From: CAXBMB01 sp052078155
GTDB taxonomy: Bacteria > Pseudomonadota > Alphaproteobacteria > Kiloniellales > DSM-21159
DNA: 64,000 bases
Direction of reading: 5' to 3'
NCBI GenBank assembly: GCA_052078155.1
Contig: JBQJBP010000002.1
Location: 1 to 64,000, forward strand
Part shown: positions 42,617 to 51,166 of the stretch, in pieces
How the letters are laid out: every line of letters begins with the position of its first letter
How positions within the stretch are numbered: the first letter of the stretch is position 1
Position numbers and translations under genes: made by a program
Notes under the pieces: model-generated
What the model was told of the DNA's origin: nothing
Database searches by the model: none
Seen by the model: the letters and a program-made list of their open reading frames with translations, nothing else

Positions 42617-43858
42617 TTAGACCACATCTTTTTCGCGCAGCTGGCTGATCTGCTGCTCATCCAGCTGCAGGAGGTCTGTCAGGATCTCGTCACTGTGCTG
42701 CCCCATGGTCGGGGGGCTGTAGCGATAGGTCACCGGGGTTTTTGACAGCTTGAGTGGGTTGCCAATCAGGTCAACACGGCCACTGCCGGCCTGGTGATGG
42801 AGCATGGAAATCTTCATTTCACGTGCCGCAACCTGCTCACTTGCAAAGACCTCCGGCAGGCTGTTGACCGGGCCAGCTGGAACGGACTGAGCCTTAAGGC
42901 CTTTCAGCAGGTCTTCCTTCAGCAGGTCTCGCAGCCTCTGCTCGATCAGGGGGATCAAGACCTCCCGATTGGCCAGACGATCGCTGTTTCGGGCAAAGCG
43001 TGCGTCTTCTGCCAAATGCGGCAACCCAACCACCTGGCAAAAGCGCTGGTACTGCTGATCGTTGCCCACGGCGATGATCACATGGCCATCGGCTGTTTCG
43101 AAAACCTGATAGGGCACAATGTTGGGGTGCTGATTGCCCAGGCGGCCCTGAGCCTGCCCGGACAGCAGATAGTTGGTGCCGCCATTGACCAGCCAGGCGA
43201 TCTGCGCGTCGACCAGCGCCAGGTCAATCTGCTGGCCCTCGCCTGTCGCATCGCGGTGGCGCAACGCCGCCAGAATGGCAACCGTCGCGTACATGCCGCA
43301 CATGACGTCAGCAATACCGACGCCCACCTTCATGGGCTCCCCTTCCGGCTCGCCAGTGATGCTCATGATGCCGCCATAGCCCTGAGCCATGATGTCATAG
43401 CCCGGCTGCTTGGCATTGGGGCCCGTCTGACCAAAGCCGCTGATGGAGCAATAAACCAGGTGCGGATGGCTTTCCTTCAGGTCCTCATAGGCAAGACCGT
43501 ACTTTGCCAGACCTCCGACTTTGAAATTCTCGATCAGCACATCGCAGTCCTGCGCCAGCTGTCGGATCAGCTCCGCACCTTCCGGCTTGGCAATGTCCAC
43601 CGCCAAAGACCGTTTGTTACGATTGGCGCAGAGGTAATAGGCCGACTCTTCACTGTCCTTGCCCTGACTGTCCTGAACGTAGGGCGGGCCCCATTTCCGG
43701 GTGTCGTCTCCCGCCCCCAGCTTTTCAACCTTGATCACATCGGCCCCCAGATCTCCCAGCAACTGGGTAGAGGTGGGACCGGCAAGTATGCGGGTCAGAT
43801 CCAGAACCCGAACACCAGACAGGGCGCCAGCGGGGATTGCGGCTTGCTCTTGCACCAT
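42617..43858 (-). CDS. Class III (CaiB/BaiF) CoA-transferase
   Basis: A 413-residue family III CoA-transferase. Typical blocks are GVRVLDLTRILAGPTSTQLLGDLGADVIKVE, the Arg/Asn-rich NRNKRSLAVDI, ADVLIENFKVGGL-like CDVLIENFKVGGLAKYGL and ISGFGQTGPNAKQPGYDIMAQGYGGIMSITG. The catalytic Asp is expected in the PGYD segment. It probably loads CoA from succinyl-CoA onto the acid used by the desulfinase-like enzyme downstream; in known 3-sulfinopropionate users the transferase (Act) is of this class. ATG 43858 has GAGGA 8 bp upstream; ATG 43876 is an alternative. Confidence 0.88.
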   Translation of the reverse strand: MVQEQAAIPAGALSGVRVLDLTRILAGPTSTQLLGDLGADVIKVEKLGAGDDTRKWGPPYVQDSQGKDSEESAYYLCANRNKRSLAVDIAKPEGAELIRQLAQDCDVLIENFKVGGLAKYGLAYEDLKESHPHLVYCSISGFGQTGPNAKQPGYDIMAQGYGGIMSITGEPEGEPMKVGVGIADVMCGMYATVAILAALRHRDATGEGQQIDLALVDAQIAWLVNGGTNYLLSGQAQGRLGNQHPNIVPYQVFETADGHVIIAVGNDQQYQRFCQVVGLPHLAEDARFARNSDRLANREVLIPLIEQRLRDLLKEDLLKGLKAQSVPAGPVNSLPEVFASEQVAAREMKISMLHHQAGSGRVDLIGNPLKLSKTPVTYRYSPPTMGQHSDEILTDLLQLDEQQISQLREKDVV

Positions 43859-43955
43859 TAAAGGATCCTCGTTCATTCCGCTTTAGGAAGGCAGCTTGTG
43901 ATCCTCAGAGCTTACGCGTGATCATGGCTCAAGAAAAACGAGTAGTTCAAAAGCT

Positions 43956-43978
43956 TTGCTTGAGAAATTTTCAAGCAA
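43956..43978 (-). promoter_or_regulatory. LysR box upstream of the CoA-transferase/desulfinase operon
   Basis: TTGCTTGA-N7-TCAAGCAA is an exact inverted repeat with 8-bp arms and contains the T-N11-A core of LysR sites. It lies 98 bp upstream of ATG 43858 and just beyond the end of the LysR gene at 44137, which is the obvious candidate to bind it. Confidence 0.6.
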
Positions 43979-44136
43979 TTGCCGTTGCGGGCAGGAAAGT
44001 TTGAAGTGGTTCATTGGAAGCGTTTTGGGCAGCGACCTGCTGATGGTTCACCAACCAGCCCCTCACGAGATGGCTTGATACCGCACTCTGGGGGCCTGGT
44101 TAGTCACACTACAAAAAAACCAATAGACATAGGGCG

Positions 44137-45024
44137 TTAGGCAACACCACCATGGGGAATCTTGCTCAAACCCCGCAACACCTCGACCAGCAAAGAAACC
44201 AAGTGGGATTGAGGATTGCCTTCCCGCTCAATAACAACCAGGGACCGGTAGAGCGGCGGATCGCCAAAGGGCAGCCAGCGCAATCCTGCAAAGATGGGGT
44301 CCGGTCCACTGGGGTGAGGTACCACTGACACCCCCAGGCCCTGCCTCACCATGCGGGCGATGGCCTCCAGCGAATCAATCTCCATGCCCAGCGTGACCCG
44401 GATCTTGCGTTCCTTCAAATGGCGGTCGATCTGCTGCCCGGCCCAGGCCCCCCGGTTGAACTGGATGAAAGGGCCCGCCTGCAGCAGATCCCGGTCGTTG
44501 TCTTCCTTGGTGCCAGGGGGCGCAATCACCACCAGAGGCTCACGGGCCACCTGATGCGCCACAAGACCGCCGGCCAGTTGATGGGGGGCTGTGACCACGG
44601 CAGCATTGATGTCCCCGGCTCTGGTGCGGGCGGCCAGTTCGGCAGACAGGCCGGAGGTAACCTTGATGTGCAGTTTGGGATAAAGATCCCGCAGCGAGGC
44701 AAACGCATCGGGCAGGATGCCGCCCAGCATGGTGGGCACCGCCCCCAGCAACAGGGTGCCTTCAGGCCGGTGGTCACTGCCTTTGAGCAGAATGTGATCA
44801 CAAAGGCTGACAACCTTACGGGCCTGTTCCACCACCGCCTGGCCTTTGTCGTTAAGTTGGGGGGAGCGTTGGCGACGGTCAAACAGCGTTTCCCCCAGTT
44901 CAGCTTCCAGATGTTTGATCTGCAAACTGACCGCTGACTGGGTCAGGCCTACGGCATCGGCGGCCGCGGCGAAAGACCCATAGTCCGCAATGGCCACCAG
45001 CGTGCGCAGCTGTCTCAATTCCAT
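44137..45024 (-). CDS. LysR-type regulator of the desulfinase-like operon
   Basis: A 295-residue LysR-family regulator. The HTH is MELRQLRTLVAIADYGSFAAAADAVGLTQSAVSLQIKHLEAELGETLFDR; the effector domain spans about residues 90-290. It lies immediately upstream of, and in the same direction as, the CoA-transferase operon, with a LysR box in the gap. This suggests local activation, with an operon substrate or CoA ester as inducer (inferred). Confidence 0.92.
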   Translation of the reverse strand: MELRQLRTLVAIADYGSFAAAADAVGLTQSAVSLQIKHLEAELGETLFDRRQRSPQLNDKGQAVVEQARKVVSLCDHILLKGSDHRPEGTLLLGAVPTMLGGILPDAFASLRDLYPKLHIKVTSGLSAELAARTRAGDINAAVVTAPHQLAGGLVAHQVAREPLVVIAPPGTKEDNDRDLLQAGPFIQFNRGAWAGQQIDRHLKERKIRVTLGMEIDSLEAIARMVRQGLGVSVVPHPSGPDPIFAGLRWLPFGDPPLYRSLVVIEREGNPQSHLVSLLVEVLRGLSKIPHGGVA

Positions 45025-45350
45025 GTCGATATCTGCTCAAAGGGCTGCAACACCTCTGTTTCGGAAGGCAGCAGCAAGGGGGCAAACCAGGAAAACCCCT
45101 TAATCATAAGGCAAATCTTGAGATATCCAAATGCAATGCGCCAAAAGGGAGTATTACTTAAAGCGCATTAATCAATAGATTCACACCGGGAGGCGGCAGA
45201 CGCTAGAGAAGCCTGCGCTTTCCGCCGTCCTCTGGTGAGATCACCGCGTGCTGGCTCCCTTTTGCCAGTCTCCCACCCCTGGGGACCGGGCCGTGACTTT
45301 GCGCTGCAAACGTCCGCGACCCGGACTTAGCCCATTGAGATCCGGCTGGA
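45025..45350. promoter_or_regulatory. Promoter region of the LysR gene
   Basis: About 325 bp between the RTX gene end and the LysR start. AATGCGC (45135-45141) and GCGCATT (45163-45169) form an inverted repeat with a 21-nt spacer in AT-rich DNA, about 115-145 bp upstream of the LysR start, and could be an autoregulatory site. No gene is seen. Confidence 0.35.
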
Positions 45351-48300
45351 TCACACCACCCAGTCGTCGGAGAAGTCGGTGGCACCTTCAATCAGAATGG
45401 TGGAGCCATCTTCAAAGGTCACCACAATGCCATCGGCGGTTTGATTGGTTGAGAAGGTTCGGCCATCAAAGTCCAGGCGATCCCCTTCATCAAAATCAAA
45501 ATCGTTGATCTGGTCCACACCGTCGCCGTCGCGGAAGCGGAACAGATCTGCCCCGGCACCACCGGACAAGGTGTCATTGCCCACATCCCCCATAATGGTG
45601 TCATCGCCCGTACCGCCGGAAACGGAATCGTTGCCGATGCCGCCCCGCACCGTATCGTTGCCTTCCCCACCGGTTACGGTGTCATCACCGGCATTTCCGT
45701 TGACAAAGTCGTCGCCTTTATCACCGCGCGCCCGGTCATTCCCGGCCCCGCCCCGGACTTTGTCGTTATCTGCACCGCCGCGCACCGTGTCGTCACCGGT
45801 GCCCCCGAAGATCGTGTCATCCCCGCTGTTCCCGTTGACGAAATCGTTGCCCTTGTCACCCTGAGCTTTGTCGTCTCCAGCCCCGCCGCGCACGGTGTCA
45901 TCATCCTGACCCCCACGCACCGTGTCATTGCCCGTGCCGCCGTCAACAGAGTCCTTGCCTACGTTGCCGTTGACCTGGTCGTCACCGCCATGACCCAGAA
46001 TGGTATCGTTTCCGGATTCGCCGCCCCGCAAGGTGTCCGAGGCGGTCCCACCGTTCAGCTTGTCATCGCTCTTTCCGCCCACAAGATCCATGGGATCTGT
46101 GCCCAGGGTGTCATCACCGCCGGTGGTGTCATTGCCGGTCGTATCATTCCCACCAGGGACCGTGGGGGTACCGCCACCCCCTCCGCCACCGCCGCCACCA
46201 CCACCTCCGCCACCGGACTTGGTGGCCAGGACATCACCATCATCAAACCGCAGGGTTTCAACGCTGCTTATGGTGTAGGTGCCCGACAGGGTGTCTTCCG
46301 TGATGAAGAAGTTGCCGTCCTTGTTATCCGTGATGTTGTAATCGGCTTTGTTGCCTTCAAAGATGATCAGATCATCTCCGGCCCCGCCATTGATCGTGAC
46401 AGGGTCATGGAACACCCGGAAGGTGTCATTGCCCGCGCCGCCATCCAGCGTATCGTTGCCATTGAAAATGTCATTGTGGTTGGAGATCAGGTCGTTACCG
46501 CCGCCCCCTATCAGGTGGTTGTCACCGCCATCGCCAATCAGCGTGTCAGACAAACTGCCACCGCGAACATCTTCAAAGCCGGCAATGCTGTCACTGAAAC
46601 CAAAACCATCTGTGGCCAGTGAGGTACGCAGATTGACGTTAACGCCTTTGGTGGCGCCGCTGTCAGGTTCGTAATCCAGCAGATCAACACCCTTGCCACC
46701 CAGCAGGATGTCCGCATTGTCTCCGCCAGCAAGGGTGTCATCACCATCCCTGCCCGTCAGCGTGTCGTTGCCGGCATTGCCTTCCAGACGGTTGTTGACA
46801 GTATCACCGGCAATGGAGTCGGCAAACTTGCCGCCGCGCACATGCTCAATGTTTGAGAAGTAGTCGTAATAGCCAAAGGGATCGTCTGCGTAGGTATCTT
46901 CCAGATCAAGGCCAACACCATTGGCTGCATCCGGGTCCTGCAGGCTGTAATCGATCAGGTCTTCGCCCGCGCCGCCATCCAGGGTGTCGTTGGCATCTCC
47001 TGGTGACAGGGTGTCATCCCCACTGCCCCCCACCAGAGAGTCATTGCCGTGACCGGATATGATCAGATCGTCATCGTCGCCACCCCGCAAGGTGCTGCTG
47101 CTGTATCCCCTTGAATCCAGGGTATCATCACCAGCCCCACCGGCGAGTATCCCTTCGCCAAGCAGCTGGTCATCGCCATTTCCGCCGGAAAGAGAGTCAT
47201 CGCCACCTTTGCCGTCGAGCAGGTCGTTGCCGTCCAAGCCGATCAAAGTGTCATCGCCAATCCGACCGCTCAGAGTGTCGTTGCCCGCACCGCCTGTGAA
47301 GGTGTTGGTCAGAACTTTGCCGTCCAGTGTCCGGTATCCATCACGGAATGACAGCACCTCAACACCTTCTATGCGGAAAGTGTCGCCGCCGACTGTCCAG
47401 GTAAAGACACCACCCCCGTTATCAACAACGCTCCCGGCATTTTCCCTGGAGAAATCAACGGTGTCATCCCCGCTGCCGCCAAATATGGTCTCGCTGATGG
47501 GGTTGCTGGTGAAGCGGAAGAGATCGTTGTCATCGCCGCCATAAAAGGTGGCGGCGTTCCCACCGGTTAGGGTGTCATTCCCCGTGCCACCTGAAATGGT
47601 GTTGAAAAAACTGACCGTTGAGTTGGTGTTGGTGCTGGAAACAAAGTCGTCGCCCGCACCGCCATAGAGCTCATTGAACTTGCCAGCACTGATGTAGAGC
47701 TGATCATCATCATCGCCGCCGTACATGTGGGCCTTGCTGCCGGAGCTTTGGAGATTGTCATCCCCCGCGCCGCCATGGAGGGTGTTGTCACCGAGCCCGC
47801 CATAGATGCTGTCGAGACCAGCCCCGCCGGAAATGCTGTCATCACCGCCCTGACCCATCAACTGGTCATTGCCATCGCCGCCCAGAAGGGTGTCGTTGCC
47901 ATCCCCCCCTTCGAGGACGTCCCTTTCTGCTCCTCCTTCGAGATGGTCCTTTCCGGCCCCGCCAAAAAGAGTGTCATTGCCGACACCACCGTAAAGAGAA
48001 TCTGCTGCCAGGCCGCCGGAAAGGCTGTCGTCCCCTCCATCACCGCGCAGCAGATCGGCTCCTTCATCGCCGTGCAGCGTATCGTCGTCATCCCCACCGG
48101 AAAGGGTGTCATTCCCCATGCCGCCCGTAAGGCTGTCGTTGCCGGCCTCGCCAAGCAGTTTGTCGTCACCGCCATTGCCGGAGATGCCGTCATCTCCCAA
48201 TCCACCGGCGATGGTTTCATTCAGGACGCCACCGGACAAAGTGTCATTACCCGCCGTCCCGACGGTATCCTGTCCCCTAGCTTTGCCGTCGATATCGTAG

Positions 48301-49088
48301 TAGCCATCACCAAGGGCAAGGAACTCCACATTGTTGACGGAGTGGGTGTTGCCGTTCCCGTCCTTGATGGTGTAACTGCCTGCCCCCAAATCAGAAATGG
48401 TGAGATCCGCAAAGTTATCGGCGAGAACCAGCGTATCGTTGCCCGTTCCCCCGTCCACAAAGGCAGAAGAGGGACTGTTGACGATCAGGACATCATTGTT
48501 GGCCCCGCCAATCAGGGAATCAAAGCCTCCCGTCGCGGAGAGCGTATCGTCGCCATCGCCCCCCACCAGGCTGTCATTGCCGGACGAGTCTCGCAGAAAG
48601 TCATTGCCAGCAGCGCCCTGAAGATGGTCATGACCGCCCCCGCCGATCAGGGTGTCATTACCGCTGTCTCCAGACAGGCTGTCATTGCCGGAACCACCGG
48701 ACAGAAAGTCGTGGTCACCATCACCTTGCAGGGTGTCATCGCCTGTTCCGCCGACCAGGGTATCGTTACCCGCATCTCCCATCAGCAGGTCATTGTTGGC
48801 GCCTCCGTAGAGAGCGTCATTGCCGATCAGTGTTCCAGAGGCCCCGGTATAGTCACCACGCAGGGTGTCATCGCCGTCCCCGCCATAGAGGACATCGGTG
48901 TTGCCGCCTCCGTCCAGGGAATCGTTTCCATCGTTGCCAAACAAGCTATCATCACCAAAACCCCCATGAAGGGTATCGTGACCATCTTGTCCCCAAAGGC
49001 CATCATTCCCTCCCAGGCCATTAAGCGAATCATCCGCAGCCCCGCCTGTCAGATCATTGTCAAAATTATCGCCTGTAATGGTGGCCAT
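45351..49088 (-). CDS. Large RTX (hemolysin-type Ca-binding repeat) protein
   Basis: A 1245-residue, very acidic protein made almost entirely of glycine/aspartate nonapeptides (GGxGxDxLx), which fold into Ca2+-binding beta-rolls after export. Non-repeat inserts occur near residues 225-270, 560-590, 740-780 and 830-870 (for example YDYFSNIEHVRGGKFADSIAGD). A 15-Gly tract (959-973) and a Thr/Asp-rich linker separate the last RTX block. The C-terminus (FDFDEGDRLDFDGRTF...FSDDWVV) looks like a type I secretion signal. There is no N-terminal signal and no catalytic domain I recognise. A type I secretion system is not in the window. GAGGA precedes ATG 49088. Confidence 0.93.
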   Translation of the reverse strand: MATITGDNFDNDLTGGAADDSLNGLGGNDGLWGQDGHDTLHGGFGDDSLFGNDGNDSLDGGGNTDVLYGGDGDDTLRGDYTGASGTLIGNDALYGGANNDLLMGDAGNDTLVGGTGDDTLQGDGDHDFLSGGSGNDSLSGDSGNDTLIGGGGHDHLQGAAGNDFLRDSSGNDSLVGGDGDDTLSATGGFDSLIGGANNDVLIVNSPSSAFVDGGTGNDTLVLADNFADLTISDLGAGSYTIKDGNGNTHSVNNVEFLALGDGYYDIDGKARGQDTVGTAGNDTLSGGVLNETIAGGLGDDGISGNGGDDKLLGEAGNDSLTGGMGNDTLSGGDDDDTLHGDEGADLLRGDGGDDSLSGGLAADSLYGGVGNDTLFGGAGKDHLEGGAERDVLEGGDGNDTLLGGDGNDQLMGQGGDDSISGGAGLDSIYGGLGDNTLHGGAGDDNLQSSGSKAHMYGGDDDDQLYISAGKFNELYGGAGDDFVSSTNTNSTVSFFNTISGGTGNDTLTGGNAATFYGGDDNDLFRFTSNPISETIFGGSGDDTVDFSRENAGSVVDNGGGVFTWTVGGDTFRIEGVEVLSFRDGYRTLDGKVLTNTFTGGAGNDTLSGRIGDDTLIGLDGNDLLDGKGGDDSLSGGNGDDQLLGEGILAGGAGDDTLDSRGYSSSTLRGGDDDDLIISGHGNDSLVGGSGDDTLSPGDANDTLDGGAGEDLIDYSLQDPDAANGVGLDLEDTYADDPFGYYDYFSNIEHVRGGKFADSIAGDTVNNRLEGNAGNDTLTGRDGDDTLAGGDNADILLGGKGVDLLDYEPDSGATKGVNVNLRTSLATDGFGFSDSIAGFEDVRGGSLSDTLIGDGGDNHLIGGGGNDLISNHNDIFNGNDTLDGGAGNDTFRVFHDPVTINGGAGDDLIIFEGNKADYNITDNKDGNFFITEDTLSGTYTISSVETLRFDDGDVLATKSGGGGGGGGGGGGGGGTPTVPGGNDTTGNDTTGGDDTLGTDPMDLVGGKSDDKLNGGTASDTLRGGESGNDTILGHGGDDQVNGNVGKDSVDGGTGNDTVRGGQDDDTVRGGAGDDKAQGDKGNDFVNGNSGDDTIFGGTGDDTVRGGADNDKVRGGAGNDRARGDKGDDFVNGNAGDDTVTGGEGNDTVRGGIGNDSVSGGTGDDTIMGDVGNDTLSGGAGADLFRFRDGDGVDQINDFDFDEGDRLDFDGRTFSTNQTADGIVVTFEDGSTILIEGATDFSDDWVV
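46170..46214 (-). repeat. Glycine-codon triplet tract in the RTX gene
   Basis: Fifteen consecutive Gly codons (plus-strand triplets ending in CC, mostly ACC, GCC and TCC) encode a poly-Gly linker. The mixed triplets make it less slippage-prone than a pure repeat, but length variation between strains is possible. Confidence 0.9.
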
Positions 49089-49944
49089 GGGTCCTCATTG
49101 CTCCTGCGCGCGGGCAAAGTCTCTCTGCTCATTAAGATCAGGATGGGGGAACCTGAACACCACCGGTCACAAACTAGGAAGAAAGACCGGGAGATTGATG
49201 AGCAATACCGCTTTGCCTTGTTCTTATTTTGGCCTGCTGACGCCAAGCGGCAGCGGCTGTTTTTTTTCAATCATCGGCGATGACTGATTTTCCAATAAAT
49301 AGGGTAGAGAAAGTTTAGTGTTTCACATCGGAAAAAATAAAGACAAATTTGCCAATAATGCAGGTCAAATTAACATTCTCAGGATGTAGCGATTTAGCTT
49401 TATCTCGAAAAGATCGCGTTTGTACTGACACAAATGGGATAGAATTGTTGTTTCACTATGTCAGCAAAATACATCTACTATTTGGTGTTCTGTTTTACAA
49501 AAACACACCAAACAACACAGTCCCAAAACAATGAGATACTTCAAAGTTCAGCCATTCCCGCAGACGACTGGAAGCCCGCTGCGGATCACCCCCGATTTCT
49601 GAAATGAAACAGGGCGACAGTACCTAAAGGGTTCTAGGCGAACTTTCCCAGCACGTGCGTCCATCTTTTGCAAAGGCGCGGGCAGTCGGCCTTGTCATTC
49701 AAAACAACAGAACACTCAGGAGTCGACACAAGGGCTTAAGATCCAGGACCTAAGACCCAGGAGCTTAAGATGCAGGCCGGAAATAGCTCGCCCCTCCAAC
49801 CTCTCGGGGAAATGGAAAGCCCGACCGGTTTCGCTCAAAGCGGGCCGCGCTCAGCACCAAACCGTGACCCTGCCAGAAACCGGTTGAACAGAGTTTCACG
49901 CTTCAAACATCACACATCGTGGATTCCGTTAGAGCGATGTGAGT
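49089..49944. other. Long AT-rich intergenic region upstream of the RTX gene
   Basis: About 855 bp without a supported gene. The part 49260-49535 is the most AT-rich in this neighbourhood and should contain the RTX promoter. An open frame at 49349-49534 has no recognisable features. The right part holds the short repeats at 49736-49776 and lies beyond the end of the leftward CoA-transferase gene. Confidence 0.5.
49736..49776. repeat. Degenerate AGAYCCAGG tandem repeat
   Basis: Three decayed 14-15-bp units in a row: TTAAGATCCAGGACC, TAAGACCCAGGAGC, TTAAGATGCAGGCC. It is related to the array at 28075-28135. Confidence 0.55.
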
Positions 49945-51096
49945 CTAGAGGCCAAACTCTTTGCGCAGGGCATCGCTATGTTCCCCCAGTTCGGGAACCT
50001 CTGCGAGTTCATCGTTGCCTATAGCGATCCGCCGCGCGCCATTGTGCAAAGCCGGAGGCGCCGGGTAGCTGACCATCCCCCCGGCTGTGTTGACCGTCAC
50101 AGAACTCAGTTCGGAATGATCGGCCAGATCTTCGACACCGTTCACCAGCGCGTAGGCGATACCGGCTTTGTCCAGGGCCGCCACCAGCTCCGCCTGGCTC
50201 TTTCCGGCGAACGCCTCAGACACCAATCCGTCAACCTTTGCCCGATCCGCCACGCGCTTGTTGTTGCTGTCATAGGCCGGATCTTCCGCCAGAGCCTGGG
50301 AGTCCAGGACCAACTGGCAGAGCAGTTTCCATTCCCGTTCATTCTGAATGGAGAAGAGGATTTCCCGGCCATCCCCGGTGCCAAACACACCGTAGGGACA
50401 GATGGAGGGGTGGGCCAGGCCGATGCGTTTGGGCGGATTACCGGCCTGGGCATGCAGGAAGGGCACGGTCATCCAGTCGGCCATGACATCAAACATGGAT
50501 AGGCGGATGTCTTCGCCTTTGCCTGTAATGCCGCGTTTGATCACCGCTTCCAGAATTGCGGCATAGGCTTGCGCGCCGGAAGCAATGTCCACCACCGAAA
50601 CCCCCACCCGGGCGGGTTCGGCCGGACCACCGGTGATGCTGGCCAAGCCGGATTCTGCCTGGATCAGCAAGTCGTAGGCCTTCCGGTCTGCAAAGGGCCC
50701 GTCTTCAGAGTAGCCTGCAATGGAACAGGTAATCAGGCGGGGATTTTCTGCGCGCAGATCCTCCAGCGGCAAACCAAGGCGCGCCAGAGACCCCGGCTTT
50801 AGATTCTGCATCAGGATATCTGCCTGGCCGACCAGTTTGCGCAAGGCGGCTTTGTCGGCCGGGTCCCGCAAATCCAGAACCAGAGATTCCTTTCCCCGGT
50901 TCAGCCAGACAAAGTAACTGCTGCTGCCTGCTGCCGCCCGGTCGTATCCCCGGGCAAAATCCCCTTCGGGCCGCTCAATCTTGATCACCCGCGCCCCGGC
51001 GTCCGCCAGCCGACAGGTGCAGTAGGGAGCCGCCACCGCCTGCTCCACAGCCACCACCAGCAGGCCTTCCAAAGGTTTTCGTTCCGCAGCAGACAT
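49945..51096 (-). CDS. Class III (CaiB/BaiF) CoA-transferase
   Basis: A 383-residue family III CoA-transferase. Blocks include LEGLLVVAVEQAVAAPYCTCRLADAGARVIKIERPEGDFARGYD, WLNRGKESLVLDLRDP, DILMQNLKPGSLARLGL and ITCSIAGYSEDGPFADRKAYDLLIQAESGL, where the Asp of AYD is the expected nucleophile. It lies 70 bp after the acyl-CoA dehydrogenase at 51167 on the same strand and probably activates the acid that enzyme oxidises. AGGA sits 6 bp before ATG 51096. Donor and acceptor are unknown. Confidence 0.9.
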   Translation of the reverse strand: MSAAERKPLEGLLVVAVEQAVAAPYCTCRLADAGARVIKIERPEGDFARGYDRAAAGSSSYFVWLNRGKESLVLDLRDPADKAALRKLVGQADILMQNLKPGSLARLGLPLEDLRAENPRLITCSIAGYSEDGPFADRKAYDLLIQAESGLASITGGPAEPARVGVSVVDIASGAQAYAAILEAVIKRGITGKGEDIRLSMFDVMADWMTVPFLHAQAGNPPKRIGLAHPSICPYGVFGTGDGREILFSIQNEREWKLLCQLVLDSQALAEDPAYDSNNKRVADRAKVDGLVSEAFAGKSQAELVAALDKAGIAYALVNGVEDLADHSELSSVTVNTAGGMVSYPAPPALHNGARRIAIGNDELAEVPELGEHSDALRKEFGL

Positions 51097-51166
51097 CTTG
51101 TTCCTCAGTCCAGATAAGGCCCGGCGACACACAGGTTGGTCGCTGTTTGACCGGCCAGGTCAGCGC

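Noticed and set aside
47727..49283. A 518-codon open frame antisense to the RTX gene
   Set aside because: The periodic Gly/Asp codons of the RTX repeats keep the opposite strand free of stops; the resulting Ile/Val/Ala-rich text is an artefact.
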